Source: Nitrospina sp.
Lineage (GTDB): Bacteria > Nitrospinota > Nitrospinia > Nitrospinales > VA-1
Direction: 5' to 3'
DNA length: 9,294 nt
Assembly: GCA_018665625.1 (NCBI GenBank)
Contig: JABJCF010000292.1
Span: forward strand, 1 to 9,294
The stretch's first letter is position 1; each line of letters begins with the position of its first letter. The notes beneath the pieces were generated by a model that saw nothing but the letters and a program-made list of their open reading frames with translations, ran no database searches and had not been told where the DNA came from. The position numbers were made by a program, and so were the translations under genes. This document shows positions 1-7,434 of the stretch, in pieces.

Positions 1-1
1 A

Positions 2-502
2 AAGGAAATTGGTGAGGTCGTAAAAGTGATTACCTCCATTGCCGAACAAACCAACTTATTAGCTTTGAATGCCACTATAGAAGCCGCTCGCGCAGGAGAA
101 GCGGGCAAAGGCTTTGCCGTGGTTGCCAATGAGGTTAAGGAACTGGCCAATCAAACCGCGAAAGCCACAGAGGAAATTGGGGATAAGGTTCAGACCATTC
201 AGGTTAATACCGGAAATGCGGTTCAGGCAATTGAGGAAATTGGAAATATTATTAATAAAATTAATGATATTTCCAGCACCATTGCCAGTGCTGTAGAAGA
301 ACAAAGTGCAACAACCAATGAAATGTCGCGAAATGTTCAGGAAGCGGCAAAAGGTGTGAGTGAAATTTCCCAGAACATCACGGGTGTTTCGACGGCAGCG
401 GAAGAAACCACTCAAGGTTCCAGCCAGACCAAAGACGCAGCCAATGAGCTTTCAAAACTAGCCGTTGACCTGCAAGGCATGGTAACCAAGTTTAAAATTT
501 AG
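2..502 (+). CDS. Methyl-accepting chemotaxis protein, C-terminal signalling domain (5' partial)
   Basis: Cytoplasmic signalling part of a chemoreceptor that controls CheA autophosphorylation through CheW. The reading frame is open from base 2 to the TAG at 500-502, giving 166 residues, and the real start lies left of the window. Visible residues 13-60 are the near-invariant hairpin tip ([20 protein letters not shown], then [15 protein letters not shown]), the family's best-conserved stretch. The rest is the returning coiled-coil helix, including a typical methylation-helix region ([16 protein letters not shown]). The protein ends in VTKFKI, with no NWETF-like CheR tethering pentapeptide. The sensor domain, HAMP and membrane segments are outside the window, so the ligand and even membrane location cannot be told. 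A GTG at 26 is internal to the conserved domain and is not a credible start. The gene is followed by a strong terminator and is transcriptionally separate from what follows. Confidence 0.96.
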   Translation, partial: KEIGEVVKVITSIAEQTNLLALNATIEAARAGEAGKGFAVVANEVKELANQTAKATEEIGDKVQTIQVNTGNAVQAIEEIGNIINKINDISSTIASAVEEQSATTNEMSRNVQEAAKGVSEISQNITGVSTAAEETTQGSSQTKDAANELSKLAVDLQGMVTKFKI

Positions 503-527
503 AATTGCTTCAAAAGAATTAAAACGT

Positions 528-561
528 AAAGGCCCTGGAGTTTTCCAGGGCCTTTTTTTTT
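528..561 (+). terminator. Rho-independent terminator of the chemoreceptor gene, possibly bidirectional
   Basis: A perfect 9-bp GC-rich stem, GGCCCTGGA (531-539) and TCCAGGGCC (544-552), has a GTTT loop and is followed by nine T (553-561). Three A before the stem can pair with the first three T and lengthen it to 12 bp. It lies 25 bases after the chemoreceptor stop. It also lies 14 bases beyond the stop of the converging peroxidase gene. On the minus strand the tract after the stem is TTTACGTTTT, a weaker U-tract, so use by the opposite operon is possible but less certain. Confidence 0.93.
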
Positions 562-575
562 CGTGCAGTTTTTGT

Positions 576-1571
576 TTATGGCAGATCTGGAAAAGTGACC
601 TCGATGGGTTCGCCATCAAGAGCTTTTAAAAATTCAACCATATCTTTTTTCTCTTGGGCAGTCAGCCCAAGGGGCGTGATGAAGGGACTTAAATTTTCTT
701 TAACATCCCCTCCCCTGTCATAGAACTCAATCACATCTTCTAATGTGGCTTCAGTCCCATTATGCATATAGGGAGCAGACTGGCGAATACTCCGCAAACC
801 CGGGGTTTTAAATCCGCCTTTGTCAAAATCATCTTTACTTATATTATAACGACCCAGGTCAACCTTCAAGGGACCCGCTGCCTTGACCCCGATATTATGG
901 AAACCACTATCCGTAAAAGCCGGACCATTATGGCAAATGCCACATTTGGCTTTTCCAAAAAACAAATTCATACCATTTACTGCTGATGCAGACATGGCTG
1001 ACTTGTCGCCCTTCCAATAATAATCATAAGGGGAATTTTTTGAAACGATAGACCTTTCAAAAGTCGCAATGGCCTTAGCAATGTTGTCGATCGTTACGGA
1101 GTTTTTTCCAAACACCGCAGCAAATCGTTTCACGTATCCAGGAAGAGCTTTTAACTCCCGAATCAATTCGTCATAATTCTGATTCATTTCAACGGCAGCT
1201 TCGATGGGGCCTTTCGCCTGGTCCTCCAATGTTTTTTTTCTACCATCCCACATCTGAACTTCGAAGTAACCACTGTTTATTATTGTGGGTGCATGTCGAC
1301 CCAACTCTTTCTGACCATCTCCTATAGTGCGTGGAAGGCCATCTCCCCACCCCAAGCCCGGATTATGGCAGGTAGCGCAACTGATCCAGTTGCTCCCCGA
1401 TAAACGCGGATCAAAATAGAGCATCTTCCCCAGGTCTTCTTTTTCTTCTGACCATTTATTGTCAGCCGGATGCTTCATTTCTGGAACAGGTTCATAAACA
1501 GAATCTTCTGAAGCCCATACAACCGAGCTCGAAATAATTCCAAAAACAATAGCAATAATAAGTTGTCGCAT
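576..1571 (-). CDS. Diheme cytochrome c peroxidase (CcpA/MauG superfamily), periplasmic
   Basis: Expected to reduce H2O2 to water in the periplasm with electrons from small c-type cytochromes. A signal peptide spans residues 1-20 (hydrophobic LIIAIVFGIISSSVV, cleavage after VWA). Two CxxCH heme sites are visible, CATCH (65-69) and CGICH (210-214), in the usual two-domain spacing. WDGR (108-111) is followed by Q118 and E128, ten residues apart, which matches the active-site Gln/Glu pair of bacterial peroxidases. The segment PYMHNGTEATLEDV (267-280) supplies Met269, the expected axial ligand of the electron-transfer heme; MauG has Tyr there, so a true peroxidase is favoured over a MauG-type enzyme. 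The length of 331 aa is normal. The ATG is preceded by AGAGGAAG. It is the last gene of the four-gene minus-strand operon, 15 bases after msrA. Family assignment is firm; the physiological donor is unknown. Confidence 0.95.
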   Translation of the reverse strand: MRQLIIAIVFGIISSSVVWASEDSVYEPVPEMKHPADNKWSEEKEDLGKMLYFDPRLSGSNWISCATCHNPGLGWGDGLPRTIGDGQKELGRHAPTIINSGYFEVQMWDGRKKTLEDQAKGPIEAAVEMNQNYDELIRELKALPGYVKRFAAVFGKNSVTIDNIAKAIATFERSIVSKNSPYDYYWKGDKSAMSASAVNGMNLFFGKAKCGICHNGPAFTDSGFHNIGVKAAGPLKVDLGRYNISKDDFDKGGFKTPGLRSIRQSAPYMHNGTEATLEDVIEFYDRGGDVKENLSPFITPLGLTAQEKKDMVEFLKALDGEPIEVTFPDLP

Positions 1572-1586
1572 TACTTCCTCTTTAAA

Positions 1587-2048
1587 TTAATGGCAGTTTT
1601 CCAATCCTCTTTTTTGCAGATACTTCTGATGGTAATCTTCAGCGGGATAATATTTTGATGCCGCAGTGATTTCCGTAACTATTGGACTTGGAAATCGTCC
1701 TGCATATTTTTCCCTGGACTGTTTTGCATCTAATTCTTGAGCCGGTTCATTAAAAAAAATGGCTGATCGGTATTGAGTGCCCCTGTCTGGACCTTGCCGA
1801 TTCAATGTTGTGGGATCGTGACATCCCCAAAACACATCAAGAAGCTCTTCATAAGAAACCGAAGAAGGATCAAACTCAACCCACACAACCTCTGCATGAC
1901 CCGAGTTCCCCGTACACACTTGTTCGTATGTAGGGTTTTCAGTAGCTCCGCCTGTATAGCCGACAGAAGTAGCAGTCACTCCCTTCACCTTACCAAAAGC
2001 AACCTCTATTCCCCAGAAACACCCTGCCCCGAAAATCGCGGTGGCCAT
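1587..2048 (-). CDS. msrA: Peptide-methionine (S)-S-oxide reductase MsrA
   Basis: Repairs methionine-S-sulfoxide in proteins and free methionine using thioredoxin. The signature GCFWGIE begins at residue 9, with catalytic Cys10. Other family blocks are GYTGG (30-34), NPTYEQVC (38-45), GHAEVV (50-55, Glu53 assisting sulfoxide protonation), HDPTTLNRQGPDRGTQYRS (77-95) and YYPAEDYHQKYL (133-144). A single C-terminal Cys152 (ENCH) is the likely resolving cysteine. The 153 aa is the compact form without an N-terminal extension. There is no signal peptide, so it acts in the cytoplasm. Cys76 in FWGCHDPT is at a site that is usually not cysteine, which is a minor oddity. The ATG follows AAAGGAG. It lies 11 bases after ppiC and 15 bases before the peroxidase, clearly in one operon with them. 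No msrB-type domain is fused or adjacent. Confidence 0.97.
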   Translation of the reverse strand: MATAIFGAGCFWGIEVAFGKVKGVTATSVGYTGGATENPTYEQVCTGNSGHAEVVWVEFDPSSVSYEELLDVFWGCHDPTTLNRQGPDRGTQYRSAIFFNEPAQELDAKQSREKYAGRFPSPIVTEITAASKYYPAEDYHQKYLQKRGLENCH

Positions 2049-2059
2049 AATTTCTCCTT

Positions 2060-2338
2060 TTAGCTTCGGCTAGTAATTTCTATTAGATGAAATCCGAATT
2101 GAGTTTTAACGGGGCCATGCACAGCTCCCACTTCATCATTAAAAACTACCGTATCAAATTCAGGAACCATTTGCCCCGGACTGAACTCTCCCAGGTTTCC
2201 TCCATCACTTCCAGAGGGACATTCGGAATGTTCCTTTGCCATCTCTGCAAAGTCTGCGCCTCCCTCAATTTTACTTTTCAAATCCACACAGGCCTCTTCG
2301 GTTTTGACAAGGATATGTCGAGCGCTTGCTTTAGCCAT
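2060..2338 (-). CDS. ppiC: PpiC-type parvulin peptidyl-prolyl cis-trans isomerase, single domain
   Basis: Catalyses cis/trans isomerisation of prolyl peptide bonds. At 92 aa it is nearly the same length as E. coli PpiC (93 aa) and shares its layout. The motif HILV (8-11) gives catalytic-centre His8. CPSGSDGGNLGEF (40-52) gives Cys40, GQMVPEFD (55-62) gives Met57 and Phe61 of the proline pocket, and TQFGFHLI (79-86) gives His84. There is no signal peptide or membrane segment, so it is cytoplasmic, unlike SurA or PrsA. The ATG has AAGGAAA upstream. Its start overlaps the end of the upstream membrane protein gene by 8 bases (ATGGCTAA holds both start and stop), implying translational coupling. 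Its partner protein is unknown. Confidence 0.95.
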   Translation of the reverse strand: MAKASARHILVKTEEACVDLKSKIEGGADFAEMAKEHSECPSGSDGGNLGEFSPGQMVPEFDTVVFNDEVGAVHGPVKTQFGFHLIEITSRS

Positions 2339-3152
2339 TTGTTTTTCCTTTCTTGTTTAATTGTGAGCTATAAAATTTAAAATAGAATCCTGCCAATATC
2401 AACCCCATTACGACCAAGGCTGTAAAGTGCAGTAAATATTTTACGGAATACCAGGATGGAGAAAATTGAATGATCCCTTTTACTTCTCCAGAATAATGTT
2501 TTAACATTTCACCATATTCTACCATTAGGCTAACGGGAAAACGATCTTCACCCGAATCAATCTTTCGTTGAACCGTCACCTCAAAACTTTTCTTTGCGTT
2601 TCCTCTTAAAGTAAACCCCATCATTCCATTAAATTTTTCTGTAGCCATTCCCGGCGGCAACAACAGCATCATTCTGATATTTTTTAAGGAATCAGAATGA
2701 TTCTGCAACATAATTTTCAAAACAGATGACTCTGGTCCGCCTGAGGATTGTATGGAACCCTGAACTTGCGATTGCACAGACTCTTTAAAGAAAAATGAGT
2801 CCGTATGCAAAATCGATTCACTCTTCCCTCCTCCCAGTTGCATTTTATATTTCACCATCGCAGTAATGGGGTACTTCCCAACCCGGAATACAGGTGGATG
2901 CTTGTCATTCTCAAGAGTAATGCTCTGCCCCGGTTTAAGCTCTCGAATTGCAGTCATCATAGACATCGAGTGGTGAAAATGAAACATCGGATGAATATGA
3001 AAAAGAGAATGCGAACCTGTGTTTTTCAAGGTCAAGGCCAAAGCCACATCTCCCCTTTCGCTCACATCACTAGCAATAGAGAGCTGAATGGGTTGCCCCA
3101 GTGCAGGACTGGTAAAAGCTAATAGCAAAGTAAATATAATGAAGAGATGCAT
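2331..3152 (-). CDS. Exported, membrane-anchored His/Met-rich protein of unknown function
   Basis: I do not recognise a characterised family. Residues 1-19 form a signal peptide (LFIIFTLLLAF core, likely cleavage after PALG). Residues 20-235 look like beta-rich, Ig-like periplasmic domains, with two similar blocks: one after the signal peptide and one near 135-230 where NHSDSLKNIRMMLLLPPGM resembles NEW3/CARDB-like repeats. One transmembrane helix at about 239-258 is followed by a basic cytoplasmic tail (KKGKTNG), giving a type I anchor. Residues 51-66 (FHIHPMFHFHHSMSMM) carry five His and four Met in 16 residues, a plausible copper or other soft-metal site, though this is inference. The chosen start is the ATG at 3152; a TTG one codon upstream (3155) is possible, and neither has a clear Shine-Dalgarno sequence. 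It is the first gene of the minus-strand operon and is coupled by overlap to ppiC. Confidence 0.85.
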   Translation of the reverse strand: MHLFIIFTLLLAFTSPALGQPIQLSIASDVSERGDVALALTLKNTGSHSLFHIHPMFHFHHSMSMMTAIRELKPGQSITLENDKHPPVFRVGKYPITAMVKYKMQLGGGKSESILHTDSFFFKESVQSQVQGSIQSSGGPESSVLKIMLQNHSDSLKNIRMMLLLPPGMATEKFNGMMGFTLRGNAKKSFEVTVQRKIDSGEDRFPVSLMVEYGEMLKHYSGEVKGIIQFSPSWYSVKYLLHFTALVVMGLILAGFYFKFYSSQLNKKGKTNG

Positions 3153-3189
3153 CAAAAAACCAATTATTTATGGATTAAATGAATGTCTT

Positions 3190-3218
3190 ATTTTAATTCA
3201 AAAGCGCATCCAGAGCAA
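3190..3218 (-). promoter_or_regulatory. Candidate sigma-70 promoter for the minus-strand operon
   Basis: Read on the minus strand, TTGCTC (3218-3213) lies exactly 17 bases before TAAAAT (3195-3190). The -10 matches consensus at five of six positions and the -35 at three of six. Transcription would start near 3183 and leave a leader of about 30 bases before the ATG at 3152. It is the best match in this divergent intergenic region but rests on sequence resemblance alone. Confidence 0.4.
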
Positions 3219-3260
3219 CGAAATGCCCCTTATTATTAATCGGACTTGGCCTGTAAAAGT

Positions 3261-3269
3261 TGTTATTAT
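3261..3269 (+). promoter_or_regulatory. Candidate extended -10 promoter for the SPFH-led operon
   Basis: TGT followed by TATTAT fits the extended -10 pattern TGn-TATAAT with one mismatch. No convincing -35 lies 16-18 bases upstream, which is tolerated by extended -10 promoters. Initiation near 3276 would give a leader of about 29 bases containing the AGGAGA ribosome site at 3293-3298. The surrounding DNA is AT-rich, so a chance match is possible. Confidence 0.3.
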
Positions 3270-3304
3270 TGAAGTAATAGTCGAAACCAATTAGGAGAAC
3301 CATT

Positions 3305-4066
3305 ATGGATGCTCTGATGACCTTTTTCATCTTATTAGGATTGCTGTTATTCAGCACTTTTAAGGTATTGAGAGAGTATGAGCGTGGGGTTATATTTTTA
3401 CTAGGACGGTTCTGGAAAGTAAAAGGGCCGGGAATCATTATTGTCATTCCGGGAATACAAAAAATGGTCAAGGTCAGCCTGCGCACGGTTGTCATGGATG
3501 TCCCCCCCCAGGACATCATCACCAAAGATAACGTAACCGTAAAAGTTAACGCAGTGCTCTATTTTCGAGTTGTCGACTCACAAAAAGCCATCATTGAAGT
3601 CGAAGATTTCCTCTACGCCACATCTCAGCTATCGCAAACCACATTGCGAAGCATTCTGGGACAAAGCACTCTGGACGATTTATTATCAAATCGCGAAGAA
3701 ATAAATTCCCATCTTCAAAAAGTTATCGATGAGCAAACCGAGCCGTGGGGTGTCAAGGTCGCTAATGTTGAAGTGAAAAACGTAGATCTTCCGCAAGAGA
3801 TGCAAAGAGCCCTGGCAAAACAAGCCGAAGCCGAACGAGAACGGAGAGCAAAGGTAATCAATGCCCAGGGTGAATTTGAGGCGGCTCAAAAAACATGTGA
3901 CGCTGCAGACCTGATTGGAGCCCACCCACCTGCCTTACAATTACGTTTTTTCCAAACACTGCTAGATCTTTCCAGTGGAGACGGAGCACATACATATATC
4001 CCAATTCCCTTGGAATTATTCGACTCTTTTAGAAACAAAGGAGGAGAAAAATCTCCCGACCGATAA
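3305..4066 (+). CDS. Slipin/stomatin-like SPFH (Band 7) membrane protein
   Basis: SPFH proteins oligomerise on membranes and organise microdomains or control membrane proteases. Residues 6-18 form a short N-terminal hydrophobic anchor. The stomatin pattern follows: [13 protein letters not shown] (24-36), [11 protein letters not shown] (40-50), [20 protein letters not shown] (60-79, the family hallmark) and VNAVLYFRV (81-89). [11 protein letters not shown] (121-131) and [16 protein letters not shown] (148-163) follow, then an A/E/R-rich helix (167-197) and [13 protein letters not shown] (211-223). The 253 aa is typical of bacterial slipins. The ATG has AGGAGA six bases upstream. Bacterial slipins are often paired with an NfeD-type membrane protein or protease; none is adjacent here, and the next gene is instead the DUF4175-like protein 47 bases on. 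A run of eight C at 3502-3509 does not disturb the frame. Confidence 0.93.
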   Translation: MDALMTFFILLGLLLFSTFKVLREYERGVIFLLGRFWKVKGPGIIIVIPGIQKMVKVSLRTVVMDVPPQDIITKDNVTVKVNAVLYFRVVDSQKAIIEVEDFLYATSQLSQTTLRSILGQSTLDDLLSNREEINSHLQKVIDEQTEPWGVKVANVEVKNVDLPQEMQRALAKQAEAERERRAKVINAQGEFEAAQKTCDAADLIGAHPPALQLRFFQTLLDLSSGDGAHTYIPIPLELFDSFRNKGGEKSPDR

Positions 4067-4113
4067 CAGGTAACATATAAAATATCAGCCCAAAACTTTT
4101 CTCTCGAATTTTT

Positions 4114-7100
4114 ATGGATGAATTCTCCCAAATAAATCAGTTCTTAAATCGTGTTCAAAAACACTGGAACAAAATCAGGCTTATTATTGGAGCTTTTTTA
4201 GCTTCTTCCCTTTTGGCTGGGCTCATCCTTTCTGTAGCACTCTTTTATTATTTCCAACCCTCAAGCGCAGGTTCTTATATACCCATTATTTTAATATTAA
4301 TTTTGGGGAAATATCTCTACACCAACCTGCATTCAAAGATATTAAACAAAATCGACAGGGAAGAAGCCGCTTTACTCATAGAGAAAAAATATCCTTCGTT
4401 AAACAATTCACTTATCAACTCTGCCCAACTGGGTGAATTCATTGGGGACCCTGTTCGAGAAAATATATTTTCCTCGGCAATGATCCGTGAGCTTCTGGAA
4501 CGAACACAAAAGCAACTCAAAAAACTGGACGCAAACTCGGTCGTCAATAATGAGAATACTATTCCTGCGCGAAATTTGTTTTTAGCCACTATGGCAGTCG
4601 GCTTGGTTGCAACACTTTTAATCCCAAACCTTTGGCAACAAGCATTAACTAATAGCCGCGAGGCAATGAATCCCCCCAAAGTCGCAAAGGCAGACAAAGA
4701 TATTGAAACATCCAAAGCGGCTGAGCCAAAACATGTTTATACAATAAGCGATATTGGCGTCACCTTAAACTATCCCGCTTACACCCGACTGCCTTCAAAA
4801 GTGGTCAAACCTTCTGACGGTTCTGTTAAGTCTTTACCTGGAACTGAAGTAATCATAGAAGGAAAAAGCAACAAGGGGATCAAAGAGGCAAGTCTGGTGG
4901 TAAATGGCAAAGATTCATTTTTAATGGAAATCCAAAAGGGATCTTCATTGACAGGTTCGTTTATAGTGCGCGAAAAGGGCTTCTACCAATTTAAGTTCAA
5001 GGATCCCGCCCCAGTACTGCTGGCGCAAAAGTTCTCGATTGAAATTGAAAAAGACAAAGCCCCCCGTGTCATGCTGTTTCCAGCAAACCCAAAACCGGTT
5101 TATTACAACACTGACAAGATCCAGATATTTTATGAAGGCAGCGATGATTTCGGCATCGAAACCATCGAACTGGTCGCACAAGTTGATGGCAATTTAATAA
5201 GAAAAAAAATCAAAAGTCTCAAGGAAAATGAAAAAGAAACCCAAGGGAGATATACCTGGAACCTAGCGCTCGAATCCTTAAAACAGGGCCAAGAGGTTCA
5301 ATATTATCTGGAAATAAAGGACAACGATAACATCTCTGGCCCCAACAAAGGCCAATCAGAAATGATAAGCTTCACCCTTTTTGATTCACGAGAGGAGCAG
5401 GAAAATCTCGTTCGACTTCAGGATGAACTGACAGAAAAAATGATTGCCCTATTGGCAACGGGACTGGTTGAAGACAATATACTCAAGACCACAACAAAAG
5501 ATATTCTCTACGGAAAAAAGCTACTAGCCTCCAATGCTGATGCCTTAATTGACATTATCGGCCTCGCACAACATATAAAAAACCAAGCGGAAGAATTCGG
5601 AAACTTTCCACAACCTTATCTGACGCTTTTAAAAAATATCATTTCGGGATTAAAATTAATTCGTCAGGAAAAAATTGAGGCGATCGACAAAATTCAGAGC
5701 ACCGTTATGAAGCCGACCCCGGTGGCCTATAGCATCTTCTCCGTAGAAATTTTGAACGATAGAATGGTCACACACCTGGAACAAGACATCCTTTATCTAA
5801 TAAAAATAACCAATCGCCAGAAAATGGATCAGGTAATGGATCTTGAAGACCAGCTTTCAGAATTGACGGAAGCACTCCAGGAAGAATTTGAAAACCTGAA
5901 AAACAAAAATTCCCCCTTAAACTCTAATCAACTCAAATCGAAACTCAACCAAATAGAGCAAACCTTGCAAAAGCTTCTGGAAAAATTGTCCCAGCAAAAC
6001 CAATCTTTACCTGATGAGTTCCTGAATTCTAAATCCTACAAAAGTATGAACCTCGAAGAAATGATGAGTTCGATCAAAAACATTCAGGAACTCGCAAAAC
6101 AAGGCAAAATGGATGAGGCGATGGATCAACTTAAAAAAATGGCAGAAGAGCTGAGAAACTTTGCCGAGCAATTGAACCAGGCCGACTCTTCCATGGAAGA
6201 AATGGTAGACACTCAAATGATGGATCAGCTCAATCAATCTATGAACGATTTGCAAGATCTGGAAAAGAAACAACGTAAAGTCATTAACAAGACGTCAGAA
6301 ATAAATCAGGAGCTCAGACAAAAACAATCCATGCAATTTGAGTCCTTAATTAATAAATTTTTCGAGGAACTCCAAAAGGATGTGGAGTCTATTCGCACCA
6401 TCCTGGGGGACGATAAAGTTTTTCTAAATGAGCATTCAGCGATGAAAAAAACAGGTGAGCTACTTGAAAAGGAATCTACTTTAAATCAGGAGATACAGTC
6501 CCTAAGTCAAAAAACCATTGATTCCAGCCTCAAAGAAAGCCTCGCCAGCAATTTCAAAGAGTTAAATGATCGTCGTCGAGAGCTATCTAAAACCCTCTCC
6601 GAACTAGGTAGCCTGAGAACTCAAGGTTTTCAAGAGTACAAGGAAAGTCTACCTGGACTACAAAAGAAATACGATTCATTAAAAGAGCTAGCCGAGTTAA
6701 ACGATTTGAATGAGTTTAATTTACTCTTTAAAAACACTTATCCTGAAGTATTTCGTTGGCAGGGTAACCTAAGAACATCTAGAAATTCATTAGAAGATAT
6801 TGGAGGTAAAATCAGCGATGACTTGAAGCAGGTTACGCGATTGAACGGCGAAATATCTAAAAAACTTGGTTCCATGAAGCGTTCTATCGAAACCAGCAGT
6901 GAAGCCCTTCTCTCCCCGAAAGCAAAAAACAGTTTAAAAGAAATGGCCCAACAGGAAAAAGGTATCCGCGGGAAAACGGAAAAGATGCGAAAACAATTTG
7001 AGGAGATGAACCAAAGAAACCCCCTACTCCCTCCATCACTCGCACAAAATATGCAAATGGCAGGAAAAAATCTTAAGCAGGCCGAGTCTCGACTTCGTGG

Positions 7101-7434
7101 CAATCAAGTACAAAGGAGTATTGAATCTGAAAATAAGGCCATGAAAGCCATTCAAGAAACGCAAAAGATGTTGAAGCAAATGCAAAGCTCTGGCTCTCGA
7201 ATGTCGAGACAGGGCAAACAAAAAAACCAGCTTCAACTGGGAACAGGTAGCCGAAGAGATTCACGACGCGGGGGAGCTGTTAGAATGCAAAAAGAAAAAG
7301 TTCTTTTACCCTCCGAAGATCAATACAAAGTACCTAGTGAGTTCCGCGAAGAAATTCTGGATGCGATGAAAAAACATACACCTAAAAATTACGAACAACT
7401 CGTAAACGAATACTATCGAGATCTGGTGCAATGA
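4114..7434 (+). CDS. DUF4175-like inner-membrane protein with very long periplasmic coiled coil
   Basis: Length 1106 aa. Three membrane helices are visible near 22-46, 54-70 and 154-172. The positive-inside rule places the N-terminus and the 71-153 loop in the cytoplasm and everything after 172 in the periplasm. The loop motif DREEAALLIEKKYPSLNNSL (81-100) resembles the conserved loop of DUF4175/TIGR02302 proteins. Two Ig-like beta domains follow (about 205-312 and 315-425, the second with DDFGIETIELVAQVDG). From about 425 to 1020 the protein is almost wholly helical, Gln/Lys/Glu/Leu/Met-rich coiled coil, including QGKMDEAMDQLKKMAEELR near 665. A basic low-complexity linker (about 1024-1062) precedes a distinct C-terminal module (1063-1106, PSEFREEIL and YEQLVNEYYRDL). 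The only in-frame start is the ATG at 4114, which lacks a Shine-Dalgarno sequence. It overlaps the next gene by ATGA. Function unknown; neighbourhood with MoxR matches what is known for DUF4175 genes. Confidence 0.85.
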   Translation: MDEFSQINQFLNRVQKHWNKIRLIIGAFLASSLLAGLILSVALFYYFQPSSAGSYIPIILILILGKYLYTNLHSKILNKIDREEAALLIEKKYPSLNNSLINSAQLGEFIGDPVRENIFSSAMIRELLERTQKQLKKLDANSVVNNENTIPARNLFLATMAVGLVATLLIPNLWQQALTNSREAMNPPKVAKADKDIETSKAAEPKHVYTISDIGVTLNYPAYTRLPSKVVKPSDGSVKSLPGTEVIIEGKSNKGIKEASLVVNGKDSFLMEIQKGSSLTGSFIVREKGFYQFKFKDPAPVLLAQKFSIEIEKDKAPRVMLFPANPKPVYYNTDKIQIFYEGSDDFGIETIELVAQVDGNLIRKKIKSLKENEKETQGRYTWNLALESLKQGQEVQYYLEIKDNDNISGPNKGQSEMISFTLFDSREEQENLVRLQDELTEKMIALLATGLVEDNILKTTTKDILYGKKLLASNADALIDIIGLAQHIKNQAEEFGNFPQPYLTLLKNIISGLKLIRQEKIEAIDKIQSTVMKPTPVAYSIFSVEILNDRMVTHLEQDILYLIKITNRQKMDQVMDLEDQLSELTEALQEEFENLKNKNSPLNSNQLKSKLNQIEQTLQKLLEKLSQQNQSLPDEFLNSKSYKSMNLEEMMSSIKNIQELAKQGKMDEAMDQLKKMAEELRNFAEQLNQADSSMEEMVDTQMMDQLNQSMNDLQDLEKKQRKVINKTSEINQELRQKQSMQFESLINKFFEELQKDVESIRTILGDDKVFLNEHSAMKKTGELLEKESTLNQEIQSLSQKTIDSSLKESLASNFKELNDRRRELSKTLSELGSLRTQGFQEYKESLPGLQKKYDSLKELAELNDLNEFNLLFKNTYPEVFRWQGNLRTSRNSLEDIGGKISDDLKQVTRLNGEISKKLGSMKRSIETSSEALLSPKAKNSLKEMAQQEKGIRGKTEKMRKQFEEMNQRNPLLPPSLAQNMQMAGKNLKQAESRLRGNQVQRSIESENKAMKAIQETQKMLKQMQSSGSRMSRQGKQKNQLQLGTGSRRDSRRGGAVRMQKEKVLLPSEDQYKVPSEFREEILDAMKKHTPKNYEQLVNEYYRDLVQ

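Noticed and set aside
2331..3155. Treating the His/Met-rich protein as a CopC- or PCu(A)C-type copper chaperone
   Set aside because: Apart from the metal-like cluster, the usual CopC and PCu(A)C motifs and sizes are not visible, and the C-terminal anchor and double Ig-like layout do not match, so it is left as unknown.
3502..3509. Run of eight C in the slipin gene as a possible frameshift or programmed slippage site
   Set aside because: The frame reads straight through the conserved [16 protein letters not shown] block without interruption, so no shift is needed to explain the protein.
3088..3525. Open frames across the divergent region: 68 codons on plus (3088-3294) and 110 codons on minus (3193-3525)
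   Set aside because: Both overlap well-supported genes on the opposite strand, have low-complexity translations and no family motif.
4037..4057. Strong AAAGGAGGAG sequence and small GGAGA-AAAA-TCTCC hairpin near the end of the slipin gene
   Set aside because: The purine run encodes in-frame KGGEK, no start codon follows at a usable distance, and the 5-bp stem has no T-tract, so neither a ribosome site nor a terminator is supported.
6007..7264. Several minus-strand open frames inside the coiled-coil gene (for example 6007-6273 and 6738-7103)
   Set aside because: They mirror the biased codon content of the coiled-coil gene, show no domains and lack ribosome sites; the plus-strand gene explains the region fully.
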